From positions 1,105,325-1,169,324 of the forward strand of contig NZ_LMFH01000005.1 of the NCBI RefSeq assembly GCF_001427225.1: 64,000 nt of DNA, written 5' to 3'. Shown here in pieces: positions 1 to 7,506 of this stretch. Both the position numbers and the translations under genes were made by a program. Within the stretch, counting starts at the first letter, position 1. Each line of letters opens with the position of its first letter. Under the pieces are notes generated by a model. The model searched no databases. It had not been told where the DNA came from and saw only the letters and a program-made list of their open reading frames with translations. The DNA comes from Lysobacter sp. Root494. GTDB taxonomy: Bacteria; Pseudomonadota; Gammaproteobacteria; Xanthomonadales; Xanthomonadaceae.

Positions 1-1
1 C

Positions 2-424
2 AACGGCTCGACTGGCGCAATCCTAGCCGGAGATGCGTCCTTCATCGAAGGCCTGTACCACACGCGGCGGATGTTCGGCGGGTCACTGCCCCGTGCCTGG
101 CCCAACGTCGCGCTGGTTCCCCGTTACCTGGAACACTACGCAGAAGATTACGCACGCGCCTGGCAATCCACCGAACGACTGATTGCCTTGCTCGAAGCGG
201 ATGGACGCTTCCGCGTACGTCGCATTCCGGATGGCACCAGTCGTTTCTTCCTTGGAGTTGCGGGCGTCGCACCGGATGTGTTTTCCCAGCGCATCGCCAG
301 CGCCAATGTCTATCTTCCGCAGGCCATTCCGGACACCGGCGAATTCCCCATCGACGTCAACGCAACCATCCTGCGCATGACGCCGGATGCCCTGGCGCGC
401 ATCTTCATTGGCGCCATCGGCTGA
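2..424 (+). CDS. Threonine aldolase / beta-eliminating lyase family protein (3' part)
   Basis: The frame is open from base 2 and ends with TGA at 422-424, so only the last 140 codons are present. The protein begins NGSTGAILAGDASFIEG and continues with RRMFGGSL. This matches the segment just after the PLP-lysine in low-specificity L-threonine aldolases (GAxLAG, then RKxxGGxxR), where the cofactor lysine would lie upstream of the window. The family cleaves beta-hydroxy amino acids such as threonine to glycine plus an aldehyde in the cytoplasm. The small C-terminal domain ends at IFIGAIG. Exact substrate cannot be judged from the tail alone; other beta-eliminating lyases remain possible. The next gene starts 19 bp downstream. 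Confidence 0.6.
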   Translation, partial: NGSTGAILAGDASFIEGLYHTRRMFGGSLPRAWPNVALVPRYLEHYAEDYARAWQSTERLIALLEADGRFRVRRIPDGTSRFFLGVAGVAPDVFSQRIASANVYLPQAIPDTGEFPIDVNATILRMTPDALARIFIGAIG

Positions 425-443
425 TACCGCGAGCGAGCATCCC

Positions 444-1436
444 ATGAACATCCCCGCACAGTTCCAGTCCTTCCGCATCCACAACGACGCCAACGGCTAT
501 CGCAGCGGCATCGAGCAGATAGCGCTCGACAACCTCGCGCCCGGCGAAGTCGTGATCAAAACGGCTTACTCCTCCGTCAACTACAAGGACGCCCTCGCCG
601 GCACCGGACAGGGCAAGATCCTGCGCAGCTTCCCGCTGGTGGGCGGTATCGACGTGGCGGGCCACGTCGTGGCTTCCACCGATCCGAAGGTCCGCGAAGG
701 CGACCAGGTGCTGGTCACCGGCTGCGGACTGAGCGAAACACGCGACGGCGGCTACAGCGAATACGCGCGACTCGAATCGCAGTGGGTCATTCCCCTGCCC
801 CACGGACTGAGCCTGCGCGAAAGCATGATCCTCGGCACCGCGGGTTTCACCGCGGCGCTCGCGCTGTATCGCATGAAGGACAACCGGCAGACGCCGGAAC
901 TCGGACCGCTCGCCGTCACCGGCGCGACCGGCGGCGTGGGTTCGCTTGCGGTCGACATCTTCAGCCGCGCCGGCTTCGAAGTGCATGCGATCAGCGGCAA
1001 GGCCGGCCAGGCCGGCTATCTGAAGTCGATCGGTGCAACCGAAGTCCTCGGGCGCGATGCGCTCGCCACCACGCGGCCAATGGAGTCCGCGCGCTTCGGC
1101 GGCGGGCTCGACAACGTCGGCGGCACCATGCTTGCCAGCCTGCTCGCGCAGACGGTGCCTTACGGCAATGTCGCCAGCGCGGGACTTGTGGCAACGGCGG
1201 ACCTCCCGATCACGGTGATGCCGTTCATCATCCGCGGCGTGTCGCTTGTCGGCGTGGCTTCGGCAGGCACTGCACGCGACATTCGCGAAGCTGTGTGGCA
1301 ACACCTGGCTACCGACTGGAAACCACGCCACCTGGACCGCGTCTGCACCCGCGAGATTCCGCTGGCGCAGCTGCCCGACGTATTTGCGACGATGCTCTCA
1401 GGTGGCTCGCTCGGCCGCACGCTGGTGGCTTTGTAG
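444..1436 (+). CDS. acuI: Acrylyl-CoA reductase / YhdH-family NADPH quinone oxidoreductase
   Basis: This 330-residue zinc-free medium-chain dehydrogenase matches the length and order of the YhdH/AcuI family (about 324-330 residues). The N-terminus has the family signature SSVNYKDALAGTGQGKI and DVAGHVV. The Rossmann half carries the nucleotide-binding loop VTGATGGVGSLAVDI near residue 160, then NVGG and the family tail GRTLVAL. AcuI reduces acryloyl-CoA to propionyl-CoA with NADPH, a detoxification step. I chose ATG 444 because the longer frame from 387 runs into the preceding gene and adds unrelated residues. It sits 19 bp after the aldolase-like gene and may be cotranscribed. Substrate specificity within the family is inferred. 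Confidence 0.85.
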   Translation: MNIPAQFQSFRIHNDANGYRSGIEQIALDNLAPGEVVIKTAYSSVNYKDALAGTGQGKILRSFPLVGGIDVAGHVVASTDPKVREGDQVLVTGCGLSETRDGGYSEYARLESQWVIPLPHGLSLRESMILGTAGFTAALALYRMKDNRQTPELGPLAVTGATGGVGSLAVDIFSRAGFEVHAISGKAGQAGYLKSIGATEVLGRDALATTRPMESARFGGGLDNVGGTMLASLLAQTVPYGNVASAGLVATADLPITVMPFIIRGVSLVGVASAGTARDIREAVWQHLATDWKPRHLDRVCTREIPLAQLPDVFATMLSGGSLGRTLVAL

Positions 1437-1440
1437 CGGG

Positions 1441-1468
1441 TTGCGGCGTCATTCAGCCGGGCTACAAT
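1441..1468 (+). promoter_or_regulatory. Probable sigma-70 promoter of pilH
   Basis: TTGCGG at 1441-1446 and TACAAT at 1463-1468 are separated by 16 bp, immediately after the stop of the oxidoreductase gene. The predicted start near 1475 leaves a short leader with a GGGGA Shine-Dalgarno at 1482-1486 before ATG 1494. Read from sequence only. Confidence 0.5.
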
Positions 1469-1493
1469 CGGCCGACTTCCTGGGGAAAACCTG

Positions 1494-1856
1494 ATGGCCC
1501 GCATCCTGATCGTCGATGATTCGCCTTCGCAGCTGATGGGCATCCGCCGCATCGTCGAGAAGCTGGGTCACGAAGCCATCACTGCCGAAGACGGCGCAGC
1601 GGGCGTGGACGTCTGCAAGCGCGAGTTGCCCGACCTGGTGCTGATGGACGTGGTGATGCCGAACCTCAACGGTTTCCAGGCCACTCGCGCGATCAGCAAG
1701 GACCCGGCGACGCAGCACATCCCTGTCATCCTCGTGACGACCAAGGACCAGGACACAGACCGCGTGTGGGGCATGCGACAGGGCGCGAAGGCGTATATCA
1801 CCAAGCCCTTCAGCGAAAGCGACCTGGCCGACGTGATCACCCAGGTGATGGTGTAA
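1494..1856 (+). CDS. pilH: Single-domain response regulator, PilH type
   Basis: This 120-residue protein is one CheY-like receiver domain with no output domain. The acidic pocket is D8/D9, the phosphoacceptor is D52 in LVLMDVVMPNLNGFQATRA, and the switch residues T82/T83 and K104 are present (ITKPF). The opening MARILIVDDSPSQ and the stretch VTTKDQDTDRVWGMRQGA are characteristic of PilH, the regulator of the Pil-Chp pathway that controls type IV pilus retraction and twitching motility. No pilG or pilI is beside it, so the assignment rests on sequence alone; another stand-alone CheY-like protein is the alternative. It has its own apparent promoter and ends at a strong terminator. Confidence 0.8.
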   Translation: MARILIVDDSPSQLMGIRRIVEKLGHEAITAEDGAAGVDVCKRELPDLVLMDVVMPNLNGFQATRAISKDPATQHIPVILVTTKDQDTDRVWGMRQGAKAYITKPFSESDLADVITQVMV

Positions 1857-1857
1857 G

Positions 1858-1886
1858 AAAAAAGGCGGGCCTGGCCCGCCTTTTTT
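1858..1886. terminator. Bidirectional intrinsic terminator between pilH and cbpA
   Basis: The stem GGCGGGCC/TGGCCCGCC lies at 1864-1880, flanked by six A residues on the left (1858-1863) and six T residues on the right (1881-1886). It can therefore terminate the convergent pilH (+) and cbpA (-) transcripts. Confidence 0.9.
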
Positions 1887-1913
1887 ATTGCTGTTTTCAG
1901 GCTGTAACTTCCG

Positions 1914-2816
1914 TCACGCCCGGCGCCAGTCGCCCGCGAACGCATCGCGCATCGCCTCATACGCCGCCCGCTGTTCCTCGGTATTCGGCTTGGGCGAGAG
2001 AATTTCCAGTTCCACGATCTGGTCGCCTGGCGGTGTGCCCGGCAAACCACGGCCGCGCAACCGTAGCTTGCGGCCGCTTTCGGACTGCGGAGGAATTTTC
2101 AGTTCCACCGGGCCACCGAGTGTCGGCACGCTGACCGTCGCACCGAGCGCGGCTTCCCAAGGCGCTACCGGCAGCACATGGATGATGTTGCGGCCGTCGA
2201 CTTCGAACTGCGGGTGCGCGGCGTATTCGATCTCCAGCAGCAGGTCGCCGCGCCGGCCTTCGCGCGTAATCGATCCCTGCCCCGCGAGCCGGATCATCTG
2301 TCCGGGCTTGATGCCTTTCGGAATGCGCACGTCGAGCGTGCGATTGCCCACGCCGATGCGTGCAGGCGAACCTGCGTATACCGACTCGAGCGACACCGCG
2401 AGCTTGGCGCGCGTGTCGCCGCGACCATGCTGCCCGCCGCCGTTGAAACCGCCGGCGCGACCACGGCCGAACATCTGCTCGAAGAAGTCGCTGAAGCCGC
2501 CACCCGCGCCACCGCCGGCGAATATCTCGTCGAAATCCACTCCGCCAGGCCCGCCGCCGAAACCGCCCGGCGGTGGCTGCACTTCATCGCCCGGGCGGTA
2601 ACCACGCGCGCGCAACTGGTCGTACGCCGCGCGCTTCTGCGGGTCGCGCAGCGCTTCATAGGCTTCGTTGACGGCCTTGAACTTCTCCTCGGCCCCGGGT
2701 TCCTTGCTGACATCAGGGTGGTACTTGCGCGCGAGGCGGCGGTACGCACCCTTGATTTCAGCTTCGCCGGCACCGGGCTCCAGGCCCAGCGTTTCGTAGT
2801 AATCCTTGAACTGCAT
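1914..2816 (-). CDS. cbpA: DnaJ-class co-chaperone, CbpA type
   Basis: This 300-residue type II J-domain protein has an N-terminal J-domain (residues 1-70) with the DnaK-stimulating HPD motif at 33-35. A Gly/Phe-rich linker follows (about 80-150, FGGGPGG...FSDFFEQMFGRG). The rest is the two beta-sandwich client-binding domains of the DnaJ C-terminus; there is no cysteine-rich zinc-finger, which separates CbpA from DnaJ. It stimulates DnaK ATPase and may bind curved DNA. It lies 105 bp downstream of hsp20 on the same strand, so it may share the heat-shock promoter. No CbpM partner gene is visible. Confidence 0.88.
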   Translation of the reverse strand: MQFKDYYETLGLEPGAGEAEIKGAYRRLARKYHPDVSKEPGAEEKFKAVNEAYEALRDPQKRAAYDQLRARGYRPGDEVQPPPGGFGGGPGGVDFDEIFAGGGAGGGFSDFFEQMFGRGRAGGFNGGGQHGRGDTRAKLAVSLESVYAGSPARIGVGNRTLDVRIPKGIKPGQMIRLAGQGSITREGRRGDLLLEIEYAAHPQFEVDGRNIIHVLPVAPWEAALGATVSVPTLGGPVELKIPPQSESGRKLRLRGRGLPGTPPGDQIVELEILSPKPNTEEQRAAYEAMRDAFAGDWRRA

Positions 2817-2921
2817 GTTCCATCCGCTCTGGCCGCAGCCATTCGAAAGTCCGCCCCGTGGCGGAATGCCGCGGGGCGATGGAGGTTAGCGCACAGCGGG
2901 CACTGACACGGGATGCGGCCG

Positions 2922-3434
2922 TCAGTGGGACTGACCCGACTGCGGCTCCGATGTCATGGCGGGCCGCTCGGCGTCCCGCCGGCCGACCTGGATGCGGCGC
3001 GGTGCGGCTTCGGGGCGCTTGGGAATGGTGATCTCCAGGACACCATGGCGGCCGTGCGCCTGGATGCCTTCCGGGTCGGCGCTGTCGGGCAGCACGAAGC
3101 GGCGGTGGAAGCTGCCGTAGCGGCGCTCGATACGCGAGAAACGATCCGTCTGTTCGGAAGTCTCGCTGCTGCGCTCGCCCTTGATGGTGAGGATGCCCTT
3201 GTCCATCGACACCTCGATGTCGTCGGGATCGATGCCGGGCAGGTCCGCGTACAACACGAAGCGGTCCTTCTCTTCCTTCACGTCGACGCGCGGCACCCAC
3301 TGGCTGGTCACGACCGAGCTGTCGTCGGTATCGCGGGTGTCCATGCCGGAGCCTTCGAAGAAGCGCTCGAACATGTTGCGGAATTCGTCCTGCAGCGCGT
3401 TCTGCGGCCATTGACGGTAACGGACGATATTCAT
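2922..3434 (-). CDS. Hsp20/alpha-crystallin small heat-shock protein
   Basis: This 170-residue protein has an alpha-crystallin domain at about residues 45-145. It carries VPRVDVKEEKDRFVLYADLPG at the start and GVLEITIPK, the conserved GxLxIxxPK strand, at the end. Small heat-shock proteins hold unfolding clients for DnaK in an ATP-independent way. I chose ATG 3434 because AGGAG sits 8 bases upstream; an in-frame start at 3452 would precede that site. A sigma-32-type promoter lies about 85 bases upstream. The cbpA co-chaperone follows on the same strand. The C-terminal tail is charged and ends SEPQSGQSH. Confidence 0.9.
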   Translation of the reverse strand: MNIVRYRQWPQNALQDEFRNMFERFFEGSGMDTRDTDDSSVVTSQWVPRVDVKEEKDRFVLYADLPGIDPDDIEVSMDKGILTIKGERSSETSEQTDRFSRIERRYGSFHRRFVLPDSADPEGIQAHGRHGVLEITIPKRPEAAPRRIQVGRRDAERPAMTSEPQSGQSH

Positions 3435-3519
3435 TGCCAATACTCCTGACAAAAATCTGCGAGGGATGTGGCGAAGGCGAACATCGGGCAGTCGCGCAGG
3501 CTGCCTTCGCCAACCGCGG

Positions 3520-3548
3520 ACATGGGTTTGGGGGCTTGCGATTTCAAG
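3520..3548 (-). promoter_or_regulatory. Sigma-32 (RpoH) heat-shock promoter of hsp20
   Basis: Read on the minus strand, CTTGAAA (3548-3542) is followed after 14 bases by ACCCATGT (3527-3520). This fits the enterobacterial sigma-32 consensus CTTGAAA-N13/15-CCCCATNT with one mismatch. The predicted leader to ATG 3434 is about 75-80 nucleotides. A second CTTGAAG lies just upstream. Confidence 0.75.
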
Positions 3549-3656
3549 CCGATGACTTCAAGCGGACGACATCAAGCACACGGCTTCGGGCGCATTGACG
3601 CGTTGTTACCCGGCAGCGTCTAGACTTCGTGAAGACCTCCACCAGAGAGACCAGCG

Positions 3657-4145
3657 ATGACCATCCAGGTTGGCGACCGCATTCCCGAAATCCCCCTGCA
3701 ACGCATTCGCGACGGCGTCGAAATCGTCGATACGCCGACGCTGTTCGACGGCAAGAAAGTCGTGCTCTTCGCCGTGCCGGGCGCATTCACTCCCACCTGC
3801 TCGGAACGGCACCTGCCGGGGTACGTGAAACACTTCGACCAGTTCAATGCGCGCGGCATCGACGTGCTCTGCATGTCGGTCAACGATCCCTTCGTCATGC
3901 AGGCCTGGGGCCAGAGCCAGCAGGTGCCCGAGGGCCTGCAGATGCTCGCCGACGGCAATGCGGATTTCACCCGAGCGCTCGGCCTGGAGCTCGACGCCAG
4001 CGCCTACGGCATGGGCACGCGTTCGCGCCGCTTCGCGTTGTATGCGGATAACGGCGTGGTAAAGAAGCTGTTCGTGGAAGCGCCGGGCGAGTTCAAGGTT
4101 TCGTCGGCGGAGTACATGCTCGACGAACTGGCCAAGCCGGAATGA
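3657..4145 (+). CDS. Prx5-type peroxiredoxin
   Basis: This 162-residue thioredoxin-fold peroxidase has the Prx5 active site PGAFTPTCSERHLPGY, with peroxidatic C48 and catalytic T45. There is no second cysteine in the protein besides those near C91 (VLCMSVND), so resolution probably uses glutathione, glutaredoxin or another thiol, as in the bacterial Prx5 group. It reduces hydrogen peroxide and alkyl hydroperoxides in the cytoplasm. It is transcribed divergently from hsp20, and both belong to stress defence. A near-perfect palindrome follows the stop codon. Assignment to Prx5 rather than AhpE/BCP is from the active-site wording and length. Confidence 0.88.
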   Translation: MTIQVGDRIPEIPLQRIRDGVEIVDTPTLFDGKKVVLFAVPGAFTPTCSERHLPGYVKHFDQFNARGIDVLCMSVNDPFVMQAWGQSQQVPEGLQMLADGNADFTRALGLELDASAYGMGTRSRRFALYADNGVVKKLFVEAPGEFKVSSAEYMLDELAKPE

Positions 4146-4177
4146 CGCGGATGCGCTGAACGCACATGCCGCCATAG

Positions 4178-4207
4178 TGACAACGCCCGCTTGTGCGGGC
4201 GTTGTCA
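4178..4207. terminator. 13-bp perfect inverted repeat after the peroxiredoxin gene
   Basis: TGACAACGCCCGC (4178-4190) pairs perfectly with GCGGGCGTTGTCA (4195-4207) across a TTGT loop. It lies between the convergent peroxiredoxin and KGG genes. The T-tract is weak on both sides, so termination is likely but not certain. Confidence 0.6.
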
Positions 4208-4239
4208 TGTCTGGCGATCCCGGATGTGCGGAAGCGGTC

Positions 4240-4746
4240 CTAATGCCTGCGGGTACTGGAGCTTCCCGACATTCCCGACCTGCCGGAATCATCCGAACTG
4301 CGGGAACGATCGCCGCCGCTGTCGTTGTCATCCAGTGGGCTGGCGCTTCGGCTGCCCTGGCTTCCACCGTCACTGCTCGCGCTGCGGCTACCACCATCAC
4401 TGTCGCGGGAACCTGCGCTGCTGCCACGGCTGGAATCGCTTGCGCTCGAAGACGTGCTGCTGGCGGACATTGAATCGCCATCCGAACGCGAACTGGTGCT
4501 CGCACGTTCGCGGCTCCCCCCCGAGGCTTCACCGCCCTTGCGGCCGATGTCGGACATGTGTTCGCGATCGCCGCTCACCGACTCGCCGCCGCGGCGGCCG
4601 ATGTCGGACATGTGCGCGCGGTCTCCGCTCACCGCTTCTCCACCCTTGCGCGCGATCTCGCGTTGGGTTTCGTCGTCCATGGCCGCGAAGCCGCGATTCG
4701 AGCCTTGCTGGTTGCCACGGTTCTCTGTCTGGTTGCGGTTCGGCAT
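4240..4746 (-). CDS. KGG-repeat general stress protein with long Ser/Asp-rich tail
   Basis: The 168-residue product begins with an Asn/Gln-rich stretch and FAAMDDETQREIARKGGEA, followed by two more copies of the GxxGG unit (HMSDIGRRGGESVSGD, HMSDIGRKGGEASGGS). This is the KGG/con-10 pattern of stress-induced hydrophilic proteins such as E. coli YciG. Residues from about 85 onward are a low-complexity Ser/Asp/Gly/Arg tail, expected to be disordered and much longer than in YciG (about 60 residues). ATG 4746 is chosen because AGGAGA precedes it. Proteins of this type accumulate in stationary phase or on desiccation and osmotic stress; mechanism unknown. Confidence 0.8.
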   Translation of the reverse strand: MPNRNQTENRGNQQGSNRGFAAMDDETQREIARKGGEAVSGDRAHMSDIGRRGGESVSGDREHMSDIGRKGGEASGGSRERASTSSRSDGDSMSASSTSSSASDSSRGSSAGSRDSDGGSRSASSDGGSQGSRSASPLDDNDSGGDRSRSSDDSGRSGMSGSSSTRRH

Positions 4747-4982
4747 CTGTTCTCTCCTGCATGAAGGGCGGCGTCGCGACGCCACCAGAGGTCTTTCAGC
4801 GCCTGTACGCGCTGCACCATCGCTTTCCTGCTCCGCCGCGCTACGGGCACAGCATGGAAAACTGCCTGCAGGTCGAGCTGCACCTGCGCGGCCAACCTAG
4901 CGAGCGTGTCGTTATTGACCGCGTGTGCCTGCGTGACAGCGGCAGCAACAACTTGCGGCCGCACGACGTTCGACTGAAGGGT

Positions 4983-7430
4983 TCAGCGCAACAGGCGGAA
5001 CTCGACGCGCGACCATGCGCCGCTATCGGCCAACGCGGTGAGCGTGTGCGAACCAGGTTCGCTGAATTCGTGCACGAAATTGCCGGCCCCGCGTGATTCG
5101 CCTACGAGACGACCATCGAGCAACCAGCGGATCCGTGCCTCGCTTCCGATGGCGCGTAGCGACAGGCGCAGTTGCGTGGTGCTATTGGAGGCACGCGCGA
5201 GCGTCGCGTGGTCGTTGATGCCTTCGATGCGAAGTTCTTCCGTGGCATCACGGCCGTCCGGCGCGCAGTCGGAAGACAGCGCGGGAAGGCGCGATGCCTG
5301 TCGTGCCTCGATCGACAGCCATGGCGAAGCGAGCGCGGGCCAACGTGCGACTTCTGCACGGCGCCTCTCGTGCGGCTTCGTGCATTCCGCCGAGACACGC
5401 AGGCCAGAGATCGCGTCGACTTCGAAACGCTCGCGGCCCGCGCTCCACAGCCGCGCGTCACGTTCTGCAAACGTCGGTGGCACGGCGCCGTCGAGCGTCC
5501 ACGCCTTGAGCTTCCTGCGACACAGTTGCGGTGCGTGCGGATCGGGCGGAAGCCCGAGCGGCCAGCAGACGTCGATCTGCTCGACGTTGCGCGGCGGCGG
5601 ACGCGACTCGCCGTCTCCACGTTGCGTCGGCAGGCTGTCGACGACTTCGAACAGCAACGGCAATGCCGTCACCGCGCCATATTGTCCGGGCAGCGGCGTG
5701 CCGTCGGGCCGTCCCACCCACACCCCGACCGTGTAGCGCCGCGTGCTGCCGAGTGCCCATGCATCCCGGAAGCCGTAGCTGGTGCCGGTCTTCCACGCCA
5801 CGCGCGGACGGCCGCGCTGATCGAAGGTGTCGGCGATGCTGCCCGGTCGCGGATTCGCCTCGAGGATGTCGCGGACGATCCAGGCCGCACCGGGCGACAG
5901 CAGGCGCCGCTCCACGCGCGGATCACCCGGCTGATAGCGCACGCGCCCGGCGACCCCTTCGCGATTCAACGCGGCGTATGCACCGACCAGGTCTTCCAGC
6001 CGCGCGCCCGTGCCACCGAGGATCATCGCCAGATTGGGAGTGGCGCCGTTCGGCCATTTCAGGTCGATCCCTGCATTCGCCAGGCGCGCGGCGAAGCGCG
6101 AAGGACCGACGCGATCCAGCAGATCGACGGCTGGCACGTTGAGCGAAAGACGCAGCGCCTCCGCCGCGCCGATCGGGCCATTGAATGCCATGTCGAAGTT
6201 GCCCGGCCGGTAATCGCCGAACGATTGCGGGGCGTCGACCAGCAGGCTCTCGGAATGGATCAGTCCATCGTCGAGCGCAAGGCCGTAGAGAAACGGCTTC
6301 AAGGTGGACCCTGGCGAACGCCACGCCTTGACCATGTCGACATGACCGAGCCGTGCCTTGTCGGCGAACTCGACGGAACCGACATAGCCGCGCGCTTCGA
6401 GGCTGGCGTTGTCGATCACCAGCAGCGCCGCCGACGTGCGTTCGGGAAGATCGGAGAAGTACGCGGCGACGCGATCTTCCAGGGTGCGCTGCAGATCGAG
6501 ATCGATGGTGGATTCGATCCGCGAAGATTTCGGATTGCTAGTGCGCAAGCGCTGGGCAAGGAGCGATGCGTGCTGTGGCGGCTGCAGGGAACGCGCGACG
6601 ACCGGTTCCACGCGTGCGTCGCGCACGACCTGTGGCGACCACACGCCCAGGTGATTCATGCGCACGAGAACCTTGTCGCGTGCGAGGCGTGCGCGTTCGG
6701 CTTCGCGATCAGGACGCAGGCGGCTGGGCGATTGCGGCAGCACGGCGAGCAATGCTGCCTCCGCATGCGAGAGCCGCGTGGCGGGTTTGCCGAGATAGGC
6801 CCAGCTCGCGGCTTCGACACCTTCGATAGTGCCGCCGAACGGTGCACGGTTGAGGTACAGCCGCAGGATCTCGTGCTTGCTCAGATGGACCTCGAGCTGG
6901 AGCGCCCGCCAGAGCTGGCGAAGCTTGCCCCACGGCGTTCGCGTATTCCGCCTGCCGTTGGCCGGCGAGTCGAGGATGCGCGCGACCTGCATCGTGAGCG
7001 TGGAACCACCCGACACCACTTGTCCGTTGCGAAGCCACTGCCCGCCCGCGCGCAGCAACGCGACCGGATTGACGCCGCCGTGGCGCCAGAACCAGCGGTC
7101 TTCGTAATTCAGCAATGCGTGCAGGTATAGCGGCGAGACCTGCTTTTCATCGATCGGATAACGCCAGATGCCGCCACGGTCGGCGAACGCGCGCAGCGGC
7201 GTGCCTTCGCGGGAAAGCACGACCGCCCCGGCATCGCGCGCGCGTGGTAGCGGCAGGGGAAATGCGAGATCGAGCAGCATCGCTGCAATGAGAAGCAGCA
7301 GTGTTGCGAGCAGCGCCTGCAAGGGAAAGCGGTAATGAACGCGCAGGCGTCCGAAGTGACGGAAGCCGGCCGCCGCCGCCGGATCTCCCGCAGGAATGTT
7401 CCGCGCGTCGATGGTTGTTTCTGCGTTCAA
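4983..7430 (-). CDS. pbpC: Penicillin-binding protein 1C
   Basis: This 815-residue bifunctional peptidoglycan synthase has a transmembrane segment at about 36-58. A family-51 glycosyltransferase domain follows with catalytic E110 (NYEDRWFWRHGGVN) and GGSTLTMQ at 141-148. The transpeptidase domain has STLK 375-378, SLN 429-431 and KTG 547-549. The last 100 residues match the PBP1C C-terminal domain. It polymerises and crosslinks glycan strands on the periplasmic face. The frame opens with TTG at 7430; no better in-frame start keeps the membrane anchor, but an out-of-frame ATG peptide (MTKAIRIALVLS) overlaps just upstream, so the exact start is uncertain. It lies 76 bp downstream of the alpha-2-macroglobulin gene, the classic pairing. 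Confidence 0.93.
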   Translation of the reverse strand: MNAETTIDARNIPAGDPAAAAGFRHFGRLRVHYRFPLQALLATLLLLIAAMLLDLAFPLPLPRARDAGAVVLSREGTPLRAFADRGGIWRYPIDEKQVSPLYLHALLNYEDRWFWRHGGVNPVALLRAGGQWLRNGQVVSGGSTLTMQVARILDSPANGRRNTRTPWGKLRQLWRALQLEVHLSKHEILRLYLNRAPFGGTIEGVEAASWAYLGKPATRLSHAEAALLAVLPQSPSRLRPDREAERARLARDKVLVRMNHLGVWSPQVVRDARVEPVVARSLQPPQHASLLAQRLRTSNPKSSRIESTIDLDLQRTLEDRVAAYFSDLPERTSAALLVIDNASLEARGYVGSVEFADKARLGHVDMVKAWRSPGSTLKPFLYGLALDDGLIHSESLLVDAPQSFGDYRPGNFDMAFNGPIGAAEALRLSLNVPAVDLLDRVGPSRFAARLANAGIDLKWPNGATPNLAMILGGTGARLEDLVGAYAALNREGVAGRVRYQPGDPRVERRLLSPGAAWIVRDILEANPRPGSIADTFDQRGRPRVAWKTGTSYGFRDAWALGSTRRYTVGVWVGRPDGTPLPGQYGAVTALPLLFEVVDSLPTQRGDGESRPPPRNVEQIDVCWPLGLPPDPHAPQLCRRKLKAWTLDGAVPPTFAERDARLWSAGRERFEVDAISGLRVSAECTKPHERRRAEVARWPALASPWLSIEARQASRLPALSSDCAPDGRDATEELRIEGINDHATLARASNSTTQLRLSLRAIGSEARIRWLLDGRLVGESRGAGNFVHEFSEPGSHTLTALADSGAWSRVEFRLLR

Positions 7431-7506
7431 GACAACACCAGCGCGATTCGAATGGCCTTCGTCATGGCGGGGTGCCTAGCGCTCACCCCGCGGTTCCGGC
7501 GTACTG

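Noticed and set aside
7431-7472. A 12-residue peptide MTKAIRIALVLS starting just before pbpC as the true PBP1C N-terminus by frameshift
   Set aside because: The frame ends in TGA overlapping the TTG start, and PBP1C already has a full cytoplasmic segment and membrane helix in its own frame.
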